The translations under genes and the position numbers were made by a program. A stretch of 64,000 nucleotides of DNA from Palsa-661 sp035535015 (GTDB lineage Bacteria; Actinomycetota; Acidimicrobiia; Acidimicrobiales; UBA8190): assembly GCA_035535015.1 (NCBI GenBank), contig DATLQU010000004.1, positions 62,001-126,000 of the forward strand, written 5' to 3'. Shown here in pieces: positions 50,479-59,647 of the stretch. The notes beneath the pieces are model-generated. The model saw only the letters and a list, made by a program, of their open reading frames with translations, did no database searches and was not told where the DNA came from. Positions within the stretch are counted from its first letter, which is position 1. Each line of letters starts with the position of its first letter.

Positions 50479-51440
50479 CTGATCGGTTTCCCGAGCGCCC
50501 GCACCACGGCCGACACCTGTTCGTCGAGGGCCCGGCGCGACAACTCGATCTCGGGGGCGAGAAGATCGAAGCCGTGGCAGGCTCCGTTGAAGCAGTGCAG
50601 CTCGGTGGGGATCTTGGCCTGCATCAGGCGTTGGGCGTAGTTGATCCCCTCGTCCCGCAGCGGGTCGAACTCCGCCGTCATCACGTAGGCCGGGGGCAGG
50701 TCGGAGAGATCGGTGCAGCGACCCGGGGCGGCGTAATTGGAGACGTAGTCCCGCTTGGCCCCCAGATAGTGGTCCCACATCTGGGCGTTGCTGGTCGAAT
50801 TCCAGACCGGAGTGGTGCTGAACGCCCGCATCGACGGTGTCTCCATCCGGTCGTCGACCACCGGGTAGATCAAGATCTGCAGAGCCAGCGGCACGGTGCT
50901 GCGGTCGCGGGCCATCAGGGCGACGGCGGCGGCCAGCGCTCCACCGGCACTGGCCCCACCCACGGCGATCCGATCGGGGTCGACCCCGATCTCGCCGGCA
51001 TGGGCGCCGACCCAGACGAGGGCGCTGTAGCAGTCCTCCACCCCGGCGGGGAACGGGTTCTCCGGCGCCAGCCGGTAGTCCACCGAGACCACCACACAGC
51101 CGCCGTCGGCGGCCAACCGCAGACACCGGTGTTCCTCCAGGTAGAGGTCGCCGATCACGAAGCCGCCTCCGTGGAAATAGACCACGCCGGGCCGAGGGCC
51201 ACTCGAGGCGGTGGGGGTGTAGATCCGCACGGTCACGGCCGGCGCGCCGTCGGGCCCGGGGATCTCGGTGTTCTCCACCTTCACCCGCTCGTCGGTGGCC
51301 ATCGTGGCGCCCGTCAGGGCCAGAATGTCGGGCGTCGACCGCAGCACCTGGATCATCCCGGCGTCACCGAAGCTTCCCGAAGGGTCCATGGGCAACGCCG
51401 CCAGCACCGCGGCCAGCTCCGGATCGATGTCCAGATTCAC
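50475..51440 (-). CDS. Alpha/beta hydrolase, hormone-sensitive-lipase family
   Basis: A 321-residue esterase. The oxyanion motif is [11 protein letters not shown], the nucleophile Ser is in [12 protein letters not shown], the acid Asp is in [11 protein letters not shown], and the His is in [10 protein letters not shown], all in the order of family IV (HSL) esterases. The N-terminal cap begins at [16 protein letters not shown], which fixes the GTG start at 51440 with a GGGG-rich site. It probably hydrolyses short acyl esters in the cytoplasm. A 12-bp repeat lies just upstream of the start. Confidence 0.9.
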   Translation of the reverse strand: MNLDIDPELAAVLAALPMDPSGSFGDAGMIQVLRSTPDILALTGATMATDERVKVENTEIPGPDGAPAVTVRIYTPTASSGPRPGVVYFHGGGFVIGDLYLEEHRCLRLAADGGCVVVSVDYRLAPENPFPAGVEDCYSALVWVGAHAGEIGVDPDRIAVGGASAGGALAAAVALMARDRSTVPLALQILIYPVVDDRMETPSMRAFSTTPVWNSTSNAQMWDHYLGAKRDYVSNYAAPGRCTDLSDLPPAYVMTAEFDPLRDEGINYAQRLMQAKIPTELHCFNGACHGFDLLAPEIELSRRALDEQVSAVVRALGKPIS

Positions 51441-51455
51441 GGTGTCCCCTTCAGA

Positions 51456-51487
51456 TCCACTGCACAATCCACTGCACAATCCACTGC
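51456..51487. repeat. 12-bp tandem repeat, 2.7 copies, upstream of the esterase
   Basis: TCCACTGCACAA occurs twice and in part a third time, 16 bp upstream of the esterase start, in the likely promoter/leader region. Confidence 0.9.
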
Positions 51488-51564
51488 GTCCCCCTTGCCC
51501 TTCGCCCTGCCGGCATGCCTCGTATTTAAGACGACCGGCCGCTGCGGCGCCGGAACCCCCACCC

Positions 51565-52668
51565 TCACCGGAATTCGGGGATGACCTCGGTTCCCATCAA
51601 TTCGATGGTCTGCATCACCGCCTCATGGGCCACGTTGTAGGGATTCACCAGGCATAGCAGCAGGTCGATGCCCGCTTCCTCGTACAGCCGGCACATGGCC
51701 ACGCACTCCTCGGGCGTGCCGAGCACGCAGGCGTTGGCCTCCACCAGGTACTCCAGGCTGATCATGTCGAGCAGTCCGGCCTCCTCCGTCTTCTTCAGGT
51801 CAGCGGCATAGGAATAGCTGCCCAGGTCCTCCTTCCGCTCGGCCATCCACTCGGCCACCGTGGCGATCTGGCTCGCCCCCTTGGCCGGGTACCACTCGAA
51901 AGACTGCCGGGCGGCGTCCATGGCCTGCTGCCGGTCGGGGGCGCACAGGGCCATGGTGAAGGTGGCGGCATGGTTGTTCACGAAGGCACCGAGAGGCGTC
52001 GTGCACTGCTGCACGGCGGCCCGGTAGATGTCCACCTTGGCCTTGATCTCGGCCGGCGAGATGCCCACGGCGAACGAGCACAACCCCAGCCCGAGCTCAC
52101 CGACCTGACGGTGTCCCTCCTCGCTGGTCGTCGCCCCCCAGATGGGGGGGTGCGGCTTCTGCAGCGGCTTGGGCAGCACCCGCCGCTTGGGCATATTCCA
52201 GAACTCCCCGGAAAATTCATACTCGTCGTTCGTCCAGCAGCCGACCACATGGCCGATGGCCTCCTGCCACATGGCCCGTGTCTGGGCCGGGTCGACCCCG
52301 AAGCCTTCCAGCTCGGCCCGGGTGGCCGACCGACCGGTCCCGAAGTCGACCCGGCCGTCGGAGATCAGGTCGAGCACGGCCACCGACTCCGCCGTCCGCA
52401 CCGGATGGTTGTAAGGCTGGGGCATCAGCCTGACCCCGTAACCGAGACGCATCCGGCTCGTCTGGGCGGCGATGGCGCCGTACAGGATCTCCGGGTTCGA
52501 GCAGTGGGAGTACTCGGACAGGAAGTGGTGCTCCACCGTCCAGAAGGCGTCCCAGCCGAACCGCTCACCGGCCAGGGCCTGCTCCAGCGTGTTCTTGTAG
52601 GCCCGGTGTTCCGATTCGGCGTCCCAGGGCTCGGCCACGGGGATCTCGTAGAAGAGGGCGAACTTCAT
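51565..52668 (-). CDS. LLM class flavin-dependent oxidoreductase
   Basis: A 367-residue luciferase-like monooxygenase. Seen: an N-terminal KFALFYEIPVAEPWDAESEH, then the flavin-region FWTVEHHFLSEYSHCSNPEIL, YGVRLMPQPYNHPVRTAESVAVLD and FGTGRSATRAELEGFGV. This is the bacterial luciferase alpha-like subgroup, often found with TetR regulators and SDRs in degradation clusters. It would use FMNH2 (or F420) and oxygen on an unknown substrate. The ATG at 52668 is followed upstream by the TetR gene on the same strand (57-bp gap). Confidence 0.9.
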   Translation of the reverse strand: MKFALFYEIPVAEPWDAESEHRAYKNTLEQALAGERFGWDAFWTVEHHFLSEYSHCSNPEILYGAIAAQTSRMRLGYGVRLMPQPYNHPVRTAESVAVLDLISDGRVDFGTGRSATRAELEGFGVDPAQTRAMWQEAIGHVVGCWTNDEYEFSGEFWNMPKRRVLPKPLQKPHPPIWGATTSEEGHRQVGELGLGLCSFAVGISPAEIKAKVDIYRAAVQQCTTPLGAFVNNHAATFTMALCAPDRQQAMDAARQSFEWYPAKGASQIATVAEWMAERKEDLGSYSYAADLKKTEEAGLLDMISLEYLVEANACVLGTPEECVAMCRLYEEAGIDLLLCLVNPYNVAHEAVMQTIELMGTEVIPEFR

Positions 52669-52725
52669 CTCGCTGTCCTTTCGGATCGGTCGGAATCAGG
52701 TTCCATCACCTTGGATCAGGTCGGA

Positions 52726-53349
52726 TCAGCCGGCCAGGCCGGAGATCAGATGGTCGTCCACGAAGCAGCGGATGGCGTCGGGGTCGTCGATGTCGAAGGT
52801 CACCGACGGCATCACGGCGAACGAGAGCATGGCCCGGACGATCCATTCACCGGCCCGCCGGTGGTCGAGCCCGCTGCGGATCTCCCCGCGTCGCTCGGCG
52901 TCGGCCAGGAAGGGCAGCCAGAAATCGATCCACTGGCTGAGCAACCGGTCGTCCTGCGCGCTCAACAACGTGGCCAGCAGGCTGTCGCCCTCGGCCGGCA
53001 ACCGCAGAGTCAGCAGTTCGTCACCGAGATGCTGCCGGATGAACACCGCCGCCTCGCCGACCTGGCCGGCCAGGGTCCGGCGACTCCGGACGGCCGTTTC
53101 GCTGCTGGCCACGAACCGGATGGCCAACCGGGCCAGCACCGCATCGACCAGACCGGCTCTGTCCCCGAAGTGGAAGTAGACCGACCCCCGTGACACCCCG
53201 GCCTGTATGGCCACGTCGGTCATCGAGACCCGCCGGAGCCCGAGCCGGCTCATGCACGCCTCGGCGGCGTCGAGGATCCGCTCCTCGGTCTCCGAACCAG
53301 CCGCCCCCGGCTCTGCCGGTCCGGCCACCGTCGTCGTCCGGCTGCTCAC
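52726..53349 (-). CDS. TetR/AcrR family transcriptional regulator
   Basis: A 207-residue regulator. The HTH is MTDVAIQAGVSRGSVYFHFGDRAGLVDAVL (about 43-72), preceded by EERILDAAEACMSRLGLRRV. The C-terminal ligand domain ends with DDPDAIRCFVDDHLISGL. The GTG start at 53349 is used, as the frame begins there with SSRTTTV. It is co-directional with the LLM oxidoreductase gene and divergent from an SDR gene whose promoter contains an inverted repeat (53458-53484), a plausible binding site. Confidence 0.9.
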   Translation of the reverse strand: MSSRTTTVAGPAEPGAAGSETEERILDAAEACMSRLGLRRVSMTDVAIQAGVSRGSVYFHFGDRAGLVDAVLARLAIRFVASSETAVRSRRTLAGQVGEAAVFIRQHLGDELLTLRLPAEGDSLLATLLSAQDDRLLSQWIDFWLPFLADAERRGEIRSGLDHRRAGEWIVRAMLSFAVMPSVTFDIDDPDAIRCFVDDHLISGLAG

Positions 53350-53351
53350 CG

Positions 53352-53400
53352 CCCGACTGCCATCAGAGCCCGACTGCCATCAGAGCCCGACTGCCATCAG
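53352..53400. repeat. 17-bp tandem repeat, 2.9 copies, upstream of tetR
   Basis: CCCGACTGCCATCAGAG occurs twice fully and once nearly fully, directly upstream of the tetR start codon and so within its leader or promoter. Confidence 0.9.
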
Positions 53401-53444
53401 CGACTGTTTCCCTCGTCGTCCCGGCCCACCCAGGGGGAAGCCTC

Positions 53445-53472
53445 TTGACCCGTACAATTGAACAACTACTAT
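53445..53472 (+). promoter_or_regulatory. Sigma-70-type promoter of the SDR gene
   Basis: TTGACC (53445-53450), a 16-base spacer and TACTAT (53467-53472). The region is locally AT-rich in an otherwise GC-rich stretch. Transcription would begin near 53479, giving a leader of about 118 bases. Confidence 0.55.
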
Positions 53473-53484
53473 CAGTTTGTTCAA
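53458..53484. promoter_or_regulatory. Inverted repeat overlapping the SDR promoter, candidate TetR operator
   Basis: TTGAACAA and TTGTTCAA, perfect 8-bp arms with an 11-base spacer, straddle the -10 box of the SDR promoter. Binding here would block RNA polymerase. The adjacent divergent TetR gene is the natural candidate regulator. Confidence 0.55.
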
Positions 53485-53596
53485 AGCAGGGCAAGGACGG
53501 TGGTGGTCACCGTCGAGCACCTTCGTCCCGGCCCGGTCAGAATCACGGGCCAGCGGGGAGACCGACGGACAGCCCCGGCGAGCCGAGGGAGAGCGC

Positions 53597-54406
53597 ATGC
53601 GGGGGTTGACGGGCAAGAACGTCATTGTCACCGGGGCGTCCTCGGGTATCGGACGGGCCTCGGCCGCCCGACTGCTCGAGGAGGGCGCGCGCGTTCTCGG
53701 CGCCGACATCTCCACCAATGCCGACCGACCGGCCTCGGACGGCCTGGCCGATGCCTGGGCCTTCACCGAGCTGGACGTCTCCGACGAGAGCTCCGTGGCC
53801 GCCATGGTGGCCGAAGGAGTCCGTCTCTTCGGCCGGATCGACGGTGTCGTCAACGCCGCCGGAGTGGCCGGGGGCGGAGCGGTCCACATGGTCGACCTGG
53901 CCGAGTGGCGTCGGGTCCTCGACGTCAACCTTCTCGGCACCTTCCTGGTGGCCAAGCACGTCATCGCCCAGATGCTCACCCAGGACCTGGTGGCCGGCGC
54001 CCGTGGCTCGGTCGTCACCATCGCCTCCATCGAAGGCATCGAGGGCACGGCCGGTGGCAGTGCCTACTCCGCCTCCAAGGGCGGCGTCGTCATCCTGACC
54101 AAGAACATGGCCATCGACTACGCCGGCCGCGGCATCCGGGTCAACACCGTCTGCCCCGGCTTCATCGACACCCCGATGACCCAGAACATCTTCGGCCTGG
54201 TCGGCATGGAGACCCCCCGCCACGACATCATCAAGGAACACAAGCTCGGCCGTTTCGGCCAACCGGAGGAGATCGCCTCGGCCGCCTGCTTCCTGCTCTC
54301 CCACGACGCTTCGTTCATCACCGGTCACTCGCTCATCGTCGACGGTGGCTACACCGCCGGCCGGGACCACGGCGTCACCGAGATGCTGGGGCTGTCAGGG
54401 CCATAG
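53597..54406 (+). CDS. SDR family NAD(P)-dependent oxidoreductase
   Basis: A 269-residue classical short-chain dehydrogenase. The cofactor motif is VTGASSGIGR (11-20), with an acidic ADIS after strand 2 that suggests NAD. NAAG is at VVNAAGVAG, the catalytic Ser is in TIASIEG, and Tyr/Lys are in AYSASKGG. The C-terminal CPGFIDTPMT and SFITGHSLIVDGGYTAGRDHG are standard. The ATG at 53597 is preceded by GAGGGAGAG. It would oxidise or reduce an alcohol/ketone of unknown identity; the neighbouring TetR and LLM genes suggest a small catabolic unit. Confidence 0.92.
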   Translation: MRGLTGKNVIVTGASSGIGRASAARLLEEGARVLGADISTNADRPASDGLADAWAFTELDVSDESSVAAMVAEGVRLFGRIDGVVNAAGVAGGGAVHMVDLAEWRRVLDVNLLGTFLVAKHVIAQMLTQDLVAGARGSVVTIASIEGIEGTAGGSAYSASKGGVVILTKNMAIDYAGRGIRVNTVCPGFIDTPMTQNIFGLVGMETPRHDIIKEHKLGRFGQPEEIASAACFLLSHDASFITGHSLIVDGGYTAGRDHGVTEMLGLSGP

Positions 54407-54596
54407 GGTCCTGGCCGCTTCGAACTGCATTGGACTGGTTGGCCGTCCCATAGCGGTGATACCGGGCCCCACCGCTGTCCGATCTGCCTCTGGCCGAACC
54501 GAGCGGTTATGTCATGCCCTCGGCTTCCAACCTCAACGGCATGGCGAATTCCAGTCGGCTCAGGTCAACGCTCGCCGTCGGCGGTCTTGATGGTGC

Positions 54597-55421
54597 CTAC
54601 GAGCCCGAACCGGCCACGGCGCGGACTCCGGCCCGCGAGATCGTGAAGCCCTTGCCTGAGGTGATCGTGCAGGTCACGCCGGAGGTCGTCGACAGGCACA
54701 GGAACGGGCCATCGCCGGTGGCGGTGCCGTAGGAGAGCACGGGGATCCCCGGGCCCGGGTTGCCGAGATTGCACTGGCTCCCCGAACAAGAGGTGTAGCT
54801 ACCGTCGGCGACCATGTCGACCAGGTGGGGCGGGCTGAACGAGGCGCACCGGACCTGTTCGGTGGCCGTGGTCCGGATCTGGCAGGCGATGTTCCGGGTG
54901 GGCGAGATGAACATCCCACCGACGGTGGCCGTGGACAGCGGGGCGGCCACCGTTACGGTGGCCGTGCGGGTGACGTCCAGGCTGGCGCACGCCGGGGCCG
55001 GTCCGATGGCGCCGACCCGGACGATGACCACGTACGTGCCCGGGGCCGCGTAGGAGTGGGTGTAAGGGTTTGTCGTCACCGGCTGTCCGGTCTGGCCACA
55101 GGAGATCATGCCGGCGTTGGCGCCGCTCGACTCGCCGTCGCCGAAGCGGATGTCCTCGACGGACAGGATCCCGTTCGTCCGGGCGGTAACCGTGAAGTTC
55201 ACCGGGCTGCCCACGGCCACCGCCGCCGCGCTGGCGGAGACCTCGACCGTCAGGTCCGGAGGCGCTGTCGTCGATGTCGAGGTGCGGTTAGTGGAACTCG
55301 ACGGGGTCGTCGAGGCTGTCGAACTCGACGGGCCGACCCGGCCCGTGGAGGCGCCTCCGCACGATGCGGCGCTTAGCGCCACCAGGGTGCAGGACACCAC
55401 CACGAGGCGAACTCGGGCCAT
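54597..55421 (-). CDS. Putative lipoprotein with PKD-like domain
   Basis: A 274-residue exported protein. The signal peptide LVVVSCTLVALSAASC ends in a lipobox with Cys21 as the lipid-carrying residue. A Ser/Thr linker (about 25-52) leads to an Ig/PKD-like beta-sandwich (IRFGDGESSGANAG ... YTHSYAAPGTYVVIVRVG, about 90-140), with a Cys pair. The last 100 residues form a second small domain with four Cys (NIACQIRTTATEQVRCASF, SCSGSQCNLG). It is anchored outside the membrane, possibly in binding. The gene starts with ATG and is flanked by gene-poor DNA on both sides. Confidence 0.7.
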   Translation of the reverse strand: MARVRLVVVSCTLVALSAASCGGASTGRVGPSSSTASTTPSSSTNRTSTSTTAPPDLTVEVSASAAAVAVGSPVNFTVTARTNGILSVEDIRFGDGESSGANAGMISCGQTGQPVTTNPYTHSYAAPGTYVVIVRVGAIGPAPACASLDVTRTATVTVAAPLSTATVGGMFISPTRNIACQIRTTATEQVRCASFSPPHLVDMVADGSYTSCSGSQCNLGNPGPGIPVLSYGTATGDGPFLCLSTTSGVTCTITSGKGFTISRAGVRAVAGSGS

Positions 55422-55453
55422 ACCGCCACCCTGCCCCAGATCGCAGCGGCGGC

Positions 55454-55678
55454 CTAGAGGCCTTGGTCACCCTTGGGTGGGCCCAGGTCATCAGCGCGGT
55501 CGGAGCTGTGCATCGACTGCGTGCCCACTTCGCCGACTGTCGCTACCGCGGGACGATACACAGCCAGCGAGACGCCAGCGCACGAGTCGCCGGTCGCTGG
55601 CACCGAGATTTGGAATGCTGGCGGCGTGTTCGTGAAAGTCGTTCGTCGATTGCAACCGGTTGCGACAAGCAGGATCAA
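55454..55678 (-). pseudogene. Possible lipoprotein remnant
   Basis: A 74-codon frame that begins with TTG. Read from 12 bases upstream it gives LRKYGLILLVATGC, a good lipoprotein signal sequence with lipobox VATGC. A plausible secreted segment follows (FQISVPATGDSCAGVSLAVY) and then low-complexity sequence to the stop. There is no ATG or GTG, and a TAG precedes the basic residues. I infer a decayed or truncated lipoprotein gene; a genuine small lipoprotein from a CTG/TTG start cannot be excluded. Confidence 0.3.
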
Positions 55679-56317
<639 letters not shown>

Positions 56318-57067
56318 GTGGTCCTCGTCGAGTCTCCCCCTGCTCCCAGCTCAGCGCCGACGGAGGCGCAGAGACGTACCGCCCGGATAGCGGGGTGGGC
56401 CTTCGTGATCACCTTTGTTACTTCGATTTCAGAGCTATTGCTCTACGAACCGCTGCTCAAGCACACCAAGTACATCTTCGGTTCCAGTGCTCATGCTGGC
56501 ATTGCCTTGGGCGCCACCCTGGAAGTCTTCCTGGCGATTTCCGGTATAGCCACAGCGGTCGTTCTGTACCCGATCATCAAGCGCCAGAGCCAGAGCATCA
56601 GCCTCGGCTACGTCGCCAGTCGCACCCTCGAGTCAACCGTCATCGTCGTCGGCATCGTGAGCGTCATGTCCGTCGTCACCCTGAGGCACGACGTTGGGGG
56701 AGCGGGTGCCGCAAGTCCCGCCGCCCTCGTCCTCGTCGAACGGTCGCTGGTGGCCATCCACGACTGGACATTCCTACTCGGACCCGGCTTCTGTGCCGGA
56801 TTCGGAAACGGGATCTTGCTCGGCTACCTGATGTACAGATCCGGCCTCGTGCCACCGGGCATGGCCATGCTGGGTCTCATCGGCGGTCCTCTGATCTTCG
56901 CTTCGGGGATCGCTATCCTGTTCGGCGCATTCAAGAACGGCTCCCCGGCGGCGTCCCTGCTAGCACTTCCAGAGATCGCCTGGGAAGCGTCGCTTGGTAT
57001 CTACCTCATCGTCAAGGGTTTCAGGCCTTCCCCCATCCTCGCTGCCCGGCCCGCACCGACGTCGTGA
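56318..57067 (+). CDS. DUF4386 family membrane protein
   Basis: A 249-residue protein with about six membrane helices, recognised as DUF4386 from RRTARIAGWAFVITFVTSI near the N-terminus, then LGATLEVFLAISGIATAVVLYPIIKRQ, GYVASRTLESTVIVVGIVS, and HDWTFLLGPGFCAGFGNGILLGYLMYRSGLVPPGMAMLGLIGG. The function of the family is unknown. The GTG at 56318 has the strong site AAGGAGA. Codon use is less GC-biased than in most genes here, and it is flanked by gene-poor DNA on both sides, which fits acquisition by transfer. Confidence 0.85.
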   Translation: MVLVESPPAPSSAPTEAQRRTARIAGWAFVITFVTSISELLLYEPLLKHTKYIFGSSAHAGIALGATLEVFLAISGIATAVVLYPIIKRQSQSISLGYVASRTLESTVIVVGIVSVMSVVTLRHDVGGAGAASPAALVLVERSLVAIHDWTFLLGPGFCAGFGNGILLGYLMYRSGLVPPGMAMLGLIGGPLIFASGIAILFGAFKNGSPAASLLALPEIAWEASLGIYLIVKGFRPSPILAARPAPTS

Positions 57068-57524
57068 AGTAACGAGTCCCACTCGTTGCCCTTCTGGCGC
57101 TCAGCGCTACGACAAGGGTGCCCGGGGGCGCAGTATTTGCCGGGGACCGGTGGACGGTGGGTCCGTAGGCCGGTTCTCCTCGGGTTCGCCCTGGTCGCAG
57201 GATTTGTCGCACGCAGACGGCGCTGGTCTTCTGCCTTGTGCTCGTTGTGGTGGCCCGACTCGGCGCCAAGCTCACAACGAGCGGAGAACGCCGAGCAGGT
57301 AGAGCCCTTTGGAGTGGCCTCGGGCTCTAGCGTTTTCTTGGAGCCTGCTTGGCGGCGATTCACTGACGGCGTCGACGGTCTCGGGCTCGTACCGCACGTT
57401 CGGCCCACCACGTCGTATCGGGCTGGCAAGCGGATCGTCGGGCTTGTCGAAGAACAGCCATCGGCTGTGGGGCGGGAGGTATCGGAACCTATGATCTCTC
57501 GGGCACGGGCTGGGGAGGCGGCAC
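57068..57524. other. Gene-poor region before the D-aminoacylase gene
   Basis: About 457 bp with overlapping open frames on both strands but no domain, no good start and no consistent codon bias. A small hairpin CAGCC-ATC-GGCTG occurs near 57460. The composition is lower in GC than downstream. I see no gene here. Confidence 0.55.
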
Positions 57525-59198
57525 ATGGACGGTGAGATCGTCATTCGGGGAGGAACCGTCATCGACGGCACCGGGGCCCCGGGCCGCCGGGCCGACGTGG
57601 CCGTCAGCGACGGCCGGATCGTGGGTATCGGGGAGGGACTGCGCGGCACGCGGGAGATCGACGGCTCCGGTCAGGTGGTCTCTCCCGGCTTCATCGACAT
57701 CCACACCCACTACGACGCCCAGGTCTTCTGGGACCCCTGGCTGACGCCATCGTCGTTCCACGGGGTGACCTCGGTGATCGCCGGGAACTGCGGTTTCTCG
57801 ATCGCCCCCATCCGGTCGAAGGACGTCGGCCTGCTGGCCCGGACCCTGCAGCACGTGGAGGACATGTCCTTCGACACCCTCTCGGTCGGTGTCCCCTGGG
57901 ACGAGTTCGAGTCGTTCCCCCAGTACCTCGACGCCGTCGAACGGCGGGGGACGGCGCTCAACTACGGCTGCTACGTCGGCCACACGGCCGTCCGGATGTA
58001 CGTCATGGGCGACGCCTCCTACGAACGGGGAGCCACCGCTGAGGAACTGCGCCGGATGCAGGAGCTGGTGGCCGAGGCCATCGATGCCGGGGCCGCCGGA
58101 TTCGCCACCAGCGCCTCGCCCACCCACAACGGCGACGGCGGCCGACCGGTGCCGTCGCGGGTCGGCGATCTCGACGAGCTCCGGGCTCTGCTCGCCCCCC
58201 TGCGCGACGCCGGCCGGGGCGTGGTGGCGTTGCTGCCGGCCGACGTCTTCTCGCACAAGCAGGTGGCCGAGCTCCAGCAGGAGGTGGGGAGGCCCGTCAC
58301 CTGGACGGCCCTGCTCACGGTGAAGGGCTACCCCTACCACGAGAAGGTGGTCGAGCGGAACGACGAGGCCCGCGCCCGGGGTGTCGAGGTCTGGCCCCAG
58401 GTCTCCTGCCGGCCTCTGGTCTTCCAGATGAACCTGGCCGAGCCCTTCACCTTGAACAGCCGGCCCAGCTTCTCCCGGCTGATGGACCTGAGCACCGCCG
58501 ACCGGATGGCCGCCTACCGCGACCCGGCCTGGCGGGCGTCGACCTGGCAGGAATTGTCGGCCGGCAACGGTGGCGGGGGACTGCCCTTCAACTGGCCGTC
58601 GGTCTCGGTGGCGGAATCGGAGAGTCATCCGGAGCTGGTGGGCCGCGGTGTGGTCGAGCTGGCGGCCGAACGGGGCTGCACCCCGCTCGACGTCATGCTC
58701 GACGTCTCACTCGACGACGCCCTCGAGGCCCGGTTCCTCTCGGTCCTGGCCAACGACGACGCCGACGGCATCGCCTGGCTGCTGCCCCGGGACAACGTCC
58801 TGCTCGGCCTGGCCGACTCGGGCGCCCACGTCTCGCAACTCTGCGACGCCTGTTTCGCCACCGACCTGCTCGGCACCTGGGTCCGCGACCGCGGTGTCAT
58901 GCCCCTCGAGCGGGCCGTCCACAAGCTGACGGGGGAACCGGCCGCCGTCTACGGCCTGGTCGACCGGGGCACCCTCGAGCTCGGCCAGGCGGCCGACATC
59001 TGCGTCTTCGATCCGCAGACCGTCGCCCCCGGTCCGCTGCGCCGGCTCCACGACTTCCCGGCCGACGGGGAGCGCCTGACGGCCGACGCGCCGGTGGGGA
59101 TGACCCATGTCCTGGTGAACGGGGTGGCCATCCGGACCGACAACGCGCCGGTGCCCGAAGGCCTCGACGCCCGGCCCGGCGTGGTCCTGCGCGGATGA
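57525..59198 (+). CDS. N-acyl-D-amino-acid deacylase (D-aminoacylase family amidohydrolase)
   Basis: A 557-residue amidohydrolase-superfamily enzyme. The N-terminal beta-sandwich has IVIRGGTVIDGTGAPGRRADVAVSDGRIVGIG, then the metal site GFIDIHTHYDAQVFWDP (HxH at about 61-63) and GNCGFSIAP with the Cys ligand typical of D-aminoacylases. YPYHEKVVERNDEARARGVEVWPQVSCRPL follows, and the metal/catalytic Asp is in LLGLADSGAHVSQLCD. The C-terminal GTLELGQAADICVFDP closes the domain. It hydrolyses N-acylated D-amino acids or related amides. The ATG has the site GGGGAGG. Its stop overlaps the VOC gene (ATGA), so the two are coupled. Confidence 0.9.
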   Translation: MDGEIVIRGGTVIDGTGAPGRRADVAVSDGRIVGIGEGLRGTREIDGSGQVVSPGFIDIHTHYDAQVFWDPWLTPSSFHGVTSVIAGNCGFSIAPIRSKDVGLLARTLQHVEDMSFDTLSVGVPWDEFESFPQYLDAVERRGTALNYGCYVGHTAVRMYVMGDASYERGATAEELRRMQELVAEAIDAGAAGFATSASPTHNGDGGRPVPSRVGDLDELRALLAPLRDAGRGVVALLPADVFSHKQVAELQQEVGRPVTWTALLTVKGYPYHEKVVERNDEARARGVEVWPQVSCRPLVFQMNLAEPFTLNSRPSFSRLMDLSTADRMAAYRDPAWRASTWQELSAGNGGGGLPFNWPSVSVAESESHPELVGRGVVELAAERGCTPLDVMLDVSLDDALEARFLSVLANDDADGIAWLLPRDNVLLGLADSGAHVSQLCDACFATDLLGTWVRDRGVMPLERAVHKLTGEPAAVYGLVDRGTLELGQAADICVFDPQTVAPGPLRRLHDFPADGERLTADAPVGMTHVLVNGVAIRTDNAPVPEGLDARPGVVLRG

Positions 59199-59629
59199 CC
59201 GTCACCGGCCTGGCCAACCTGGCCGTCAAGGTCTCCGACCTCGAGGCGGCGGTGACCTTCTACCGCTCGGCCGGCGCCGAGATCCGCGACCGGATGCCCT
59301 GGCACGGCGGCGAAAGAGCCGACGTCTTCCTCGGCCCGGTCATGATCACCCTCTTCACCCGGGCTCTCTACGAGGACGCCGTCGACCTCCCCGACGACTG
59401 CTTTCTCCATCCCGCTCTCTTCACCGACGATCTCGACCGCGAGATCGAGGATCACAGAATTCTTTGGGGGCCGGCCGAGGTCTCCGGCAGCTTCGGCCGC
59501 CGGAGGATCGTCTTCGTCGAAGCGCCGGGCAACATCCGGCTCGAGTTCATGGAACAGCTCGACGGCCCTGCCACCGGGCCGCCGGAGGAGAAGCCGGGCC
59601 GCCGGTTGAGACGCCGGGCCGCCCGTTGA
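59195..59629 (+). CDS. VOC family protein
   Basis: A 144-residue protein of the vicinal-oxygen-chelate fold (glyoxalase/extradiol dioxygenase type). Seen: LANLAVKVSDLEAAVTFYRSAGAEIRDRMPW in the first beta-alpha-beta unit and FGRRRIVFVEAPGNIRLEFMEQ at the end, with Glu as a probable metal ligand. The first His ligand is replaced by Asn (ANLAV), so metal binding is doubtful. It is coupled to the D-aminoacylase gene. The last 20 residues are encoded by a 20-bp repeat and are Arg-rich. Confidence 0.75.
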   Translation: MTVTGLANLAVKVSDLEAAVTFYRSAGAEIRDRMPWHGGERADVFLGPVMITLFTRALYEDAVDLPDDCFLHPALFTDDLDREIEDHRILWGPAEVSGSFGRRRIVFVEAPGNIRLEFMEQLDGPATGPPEEKPGRRLRRRAAR

Positions 59630-59647
59630 GACGCCGGGCCGCCGGTT
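59593..59647. repeat. 20-bp tandem repeat, 2.7 copies, across the VOC stop codon
   Basis: Three units of about 20 bp begin in the last codons of the VOC gene and pass its stop codon, nearly reaching the stop of the convergent MTHFR-like gene at 59648. Since 20 is not a multiple of 3, each unit is read in a different frame. Confidence 0.9.
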
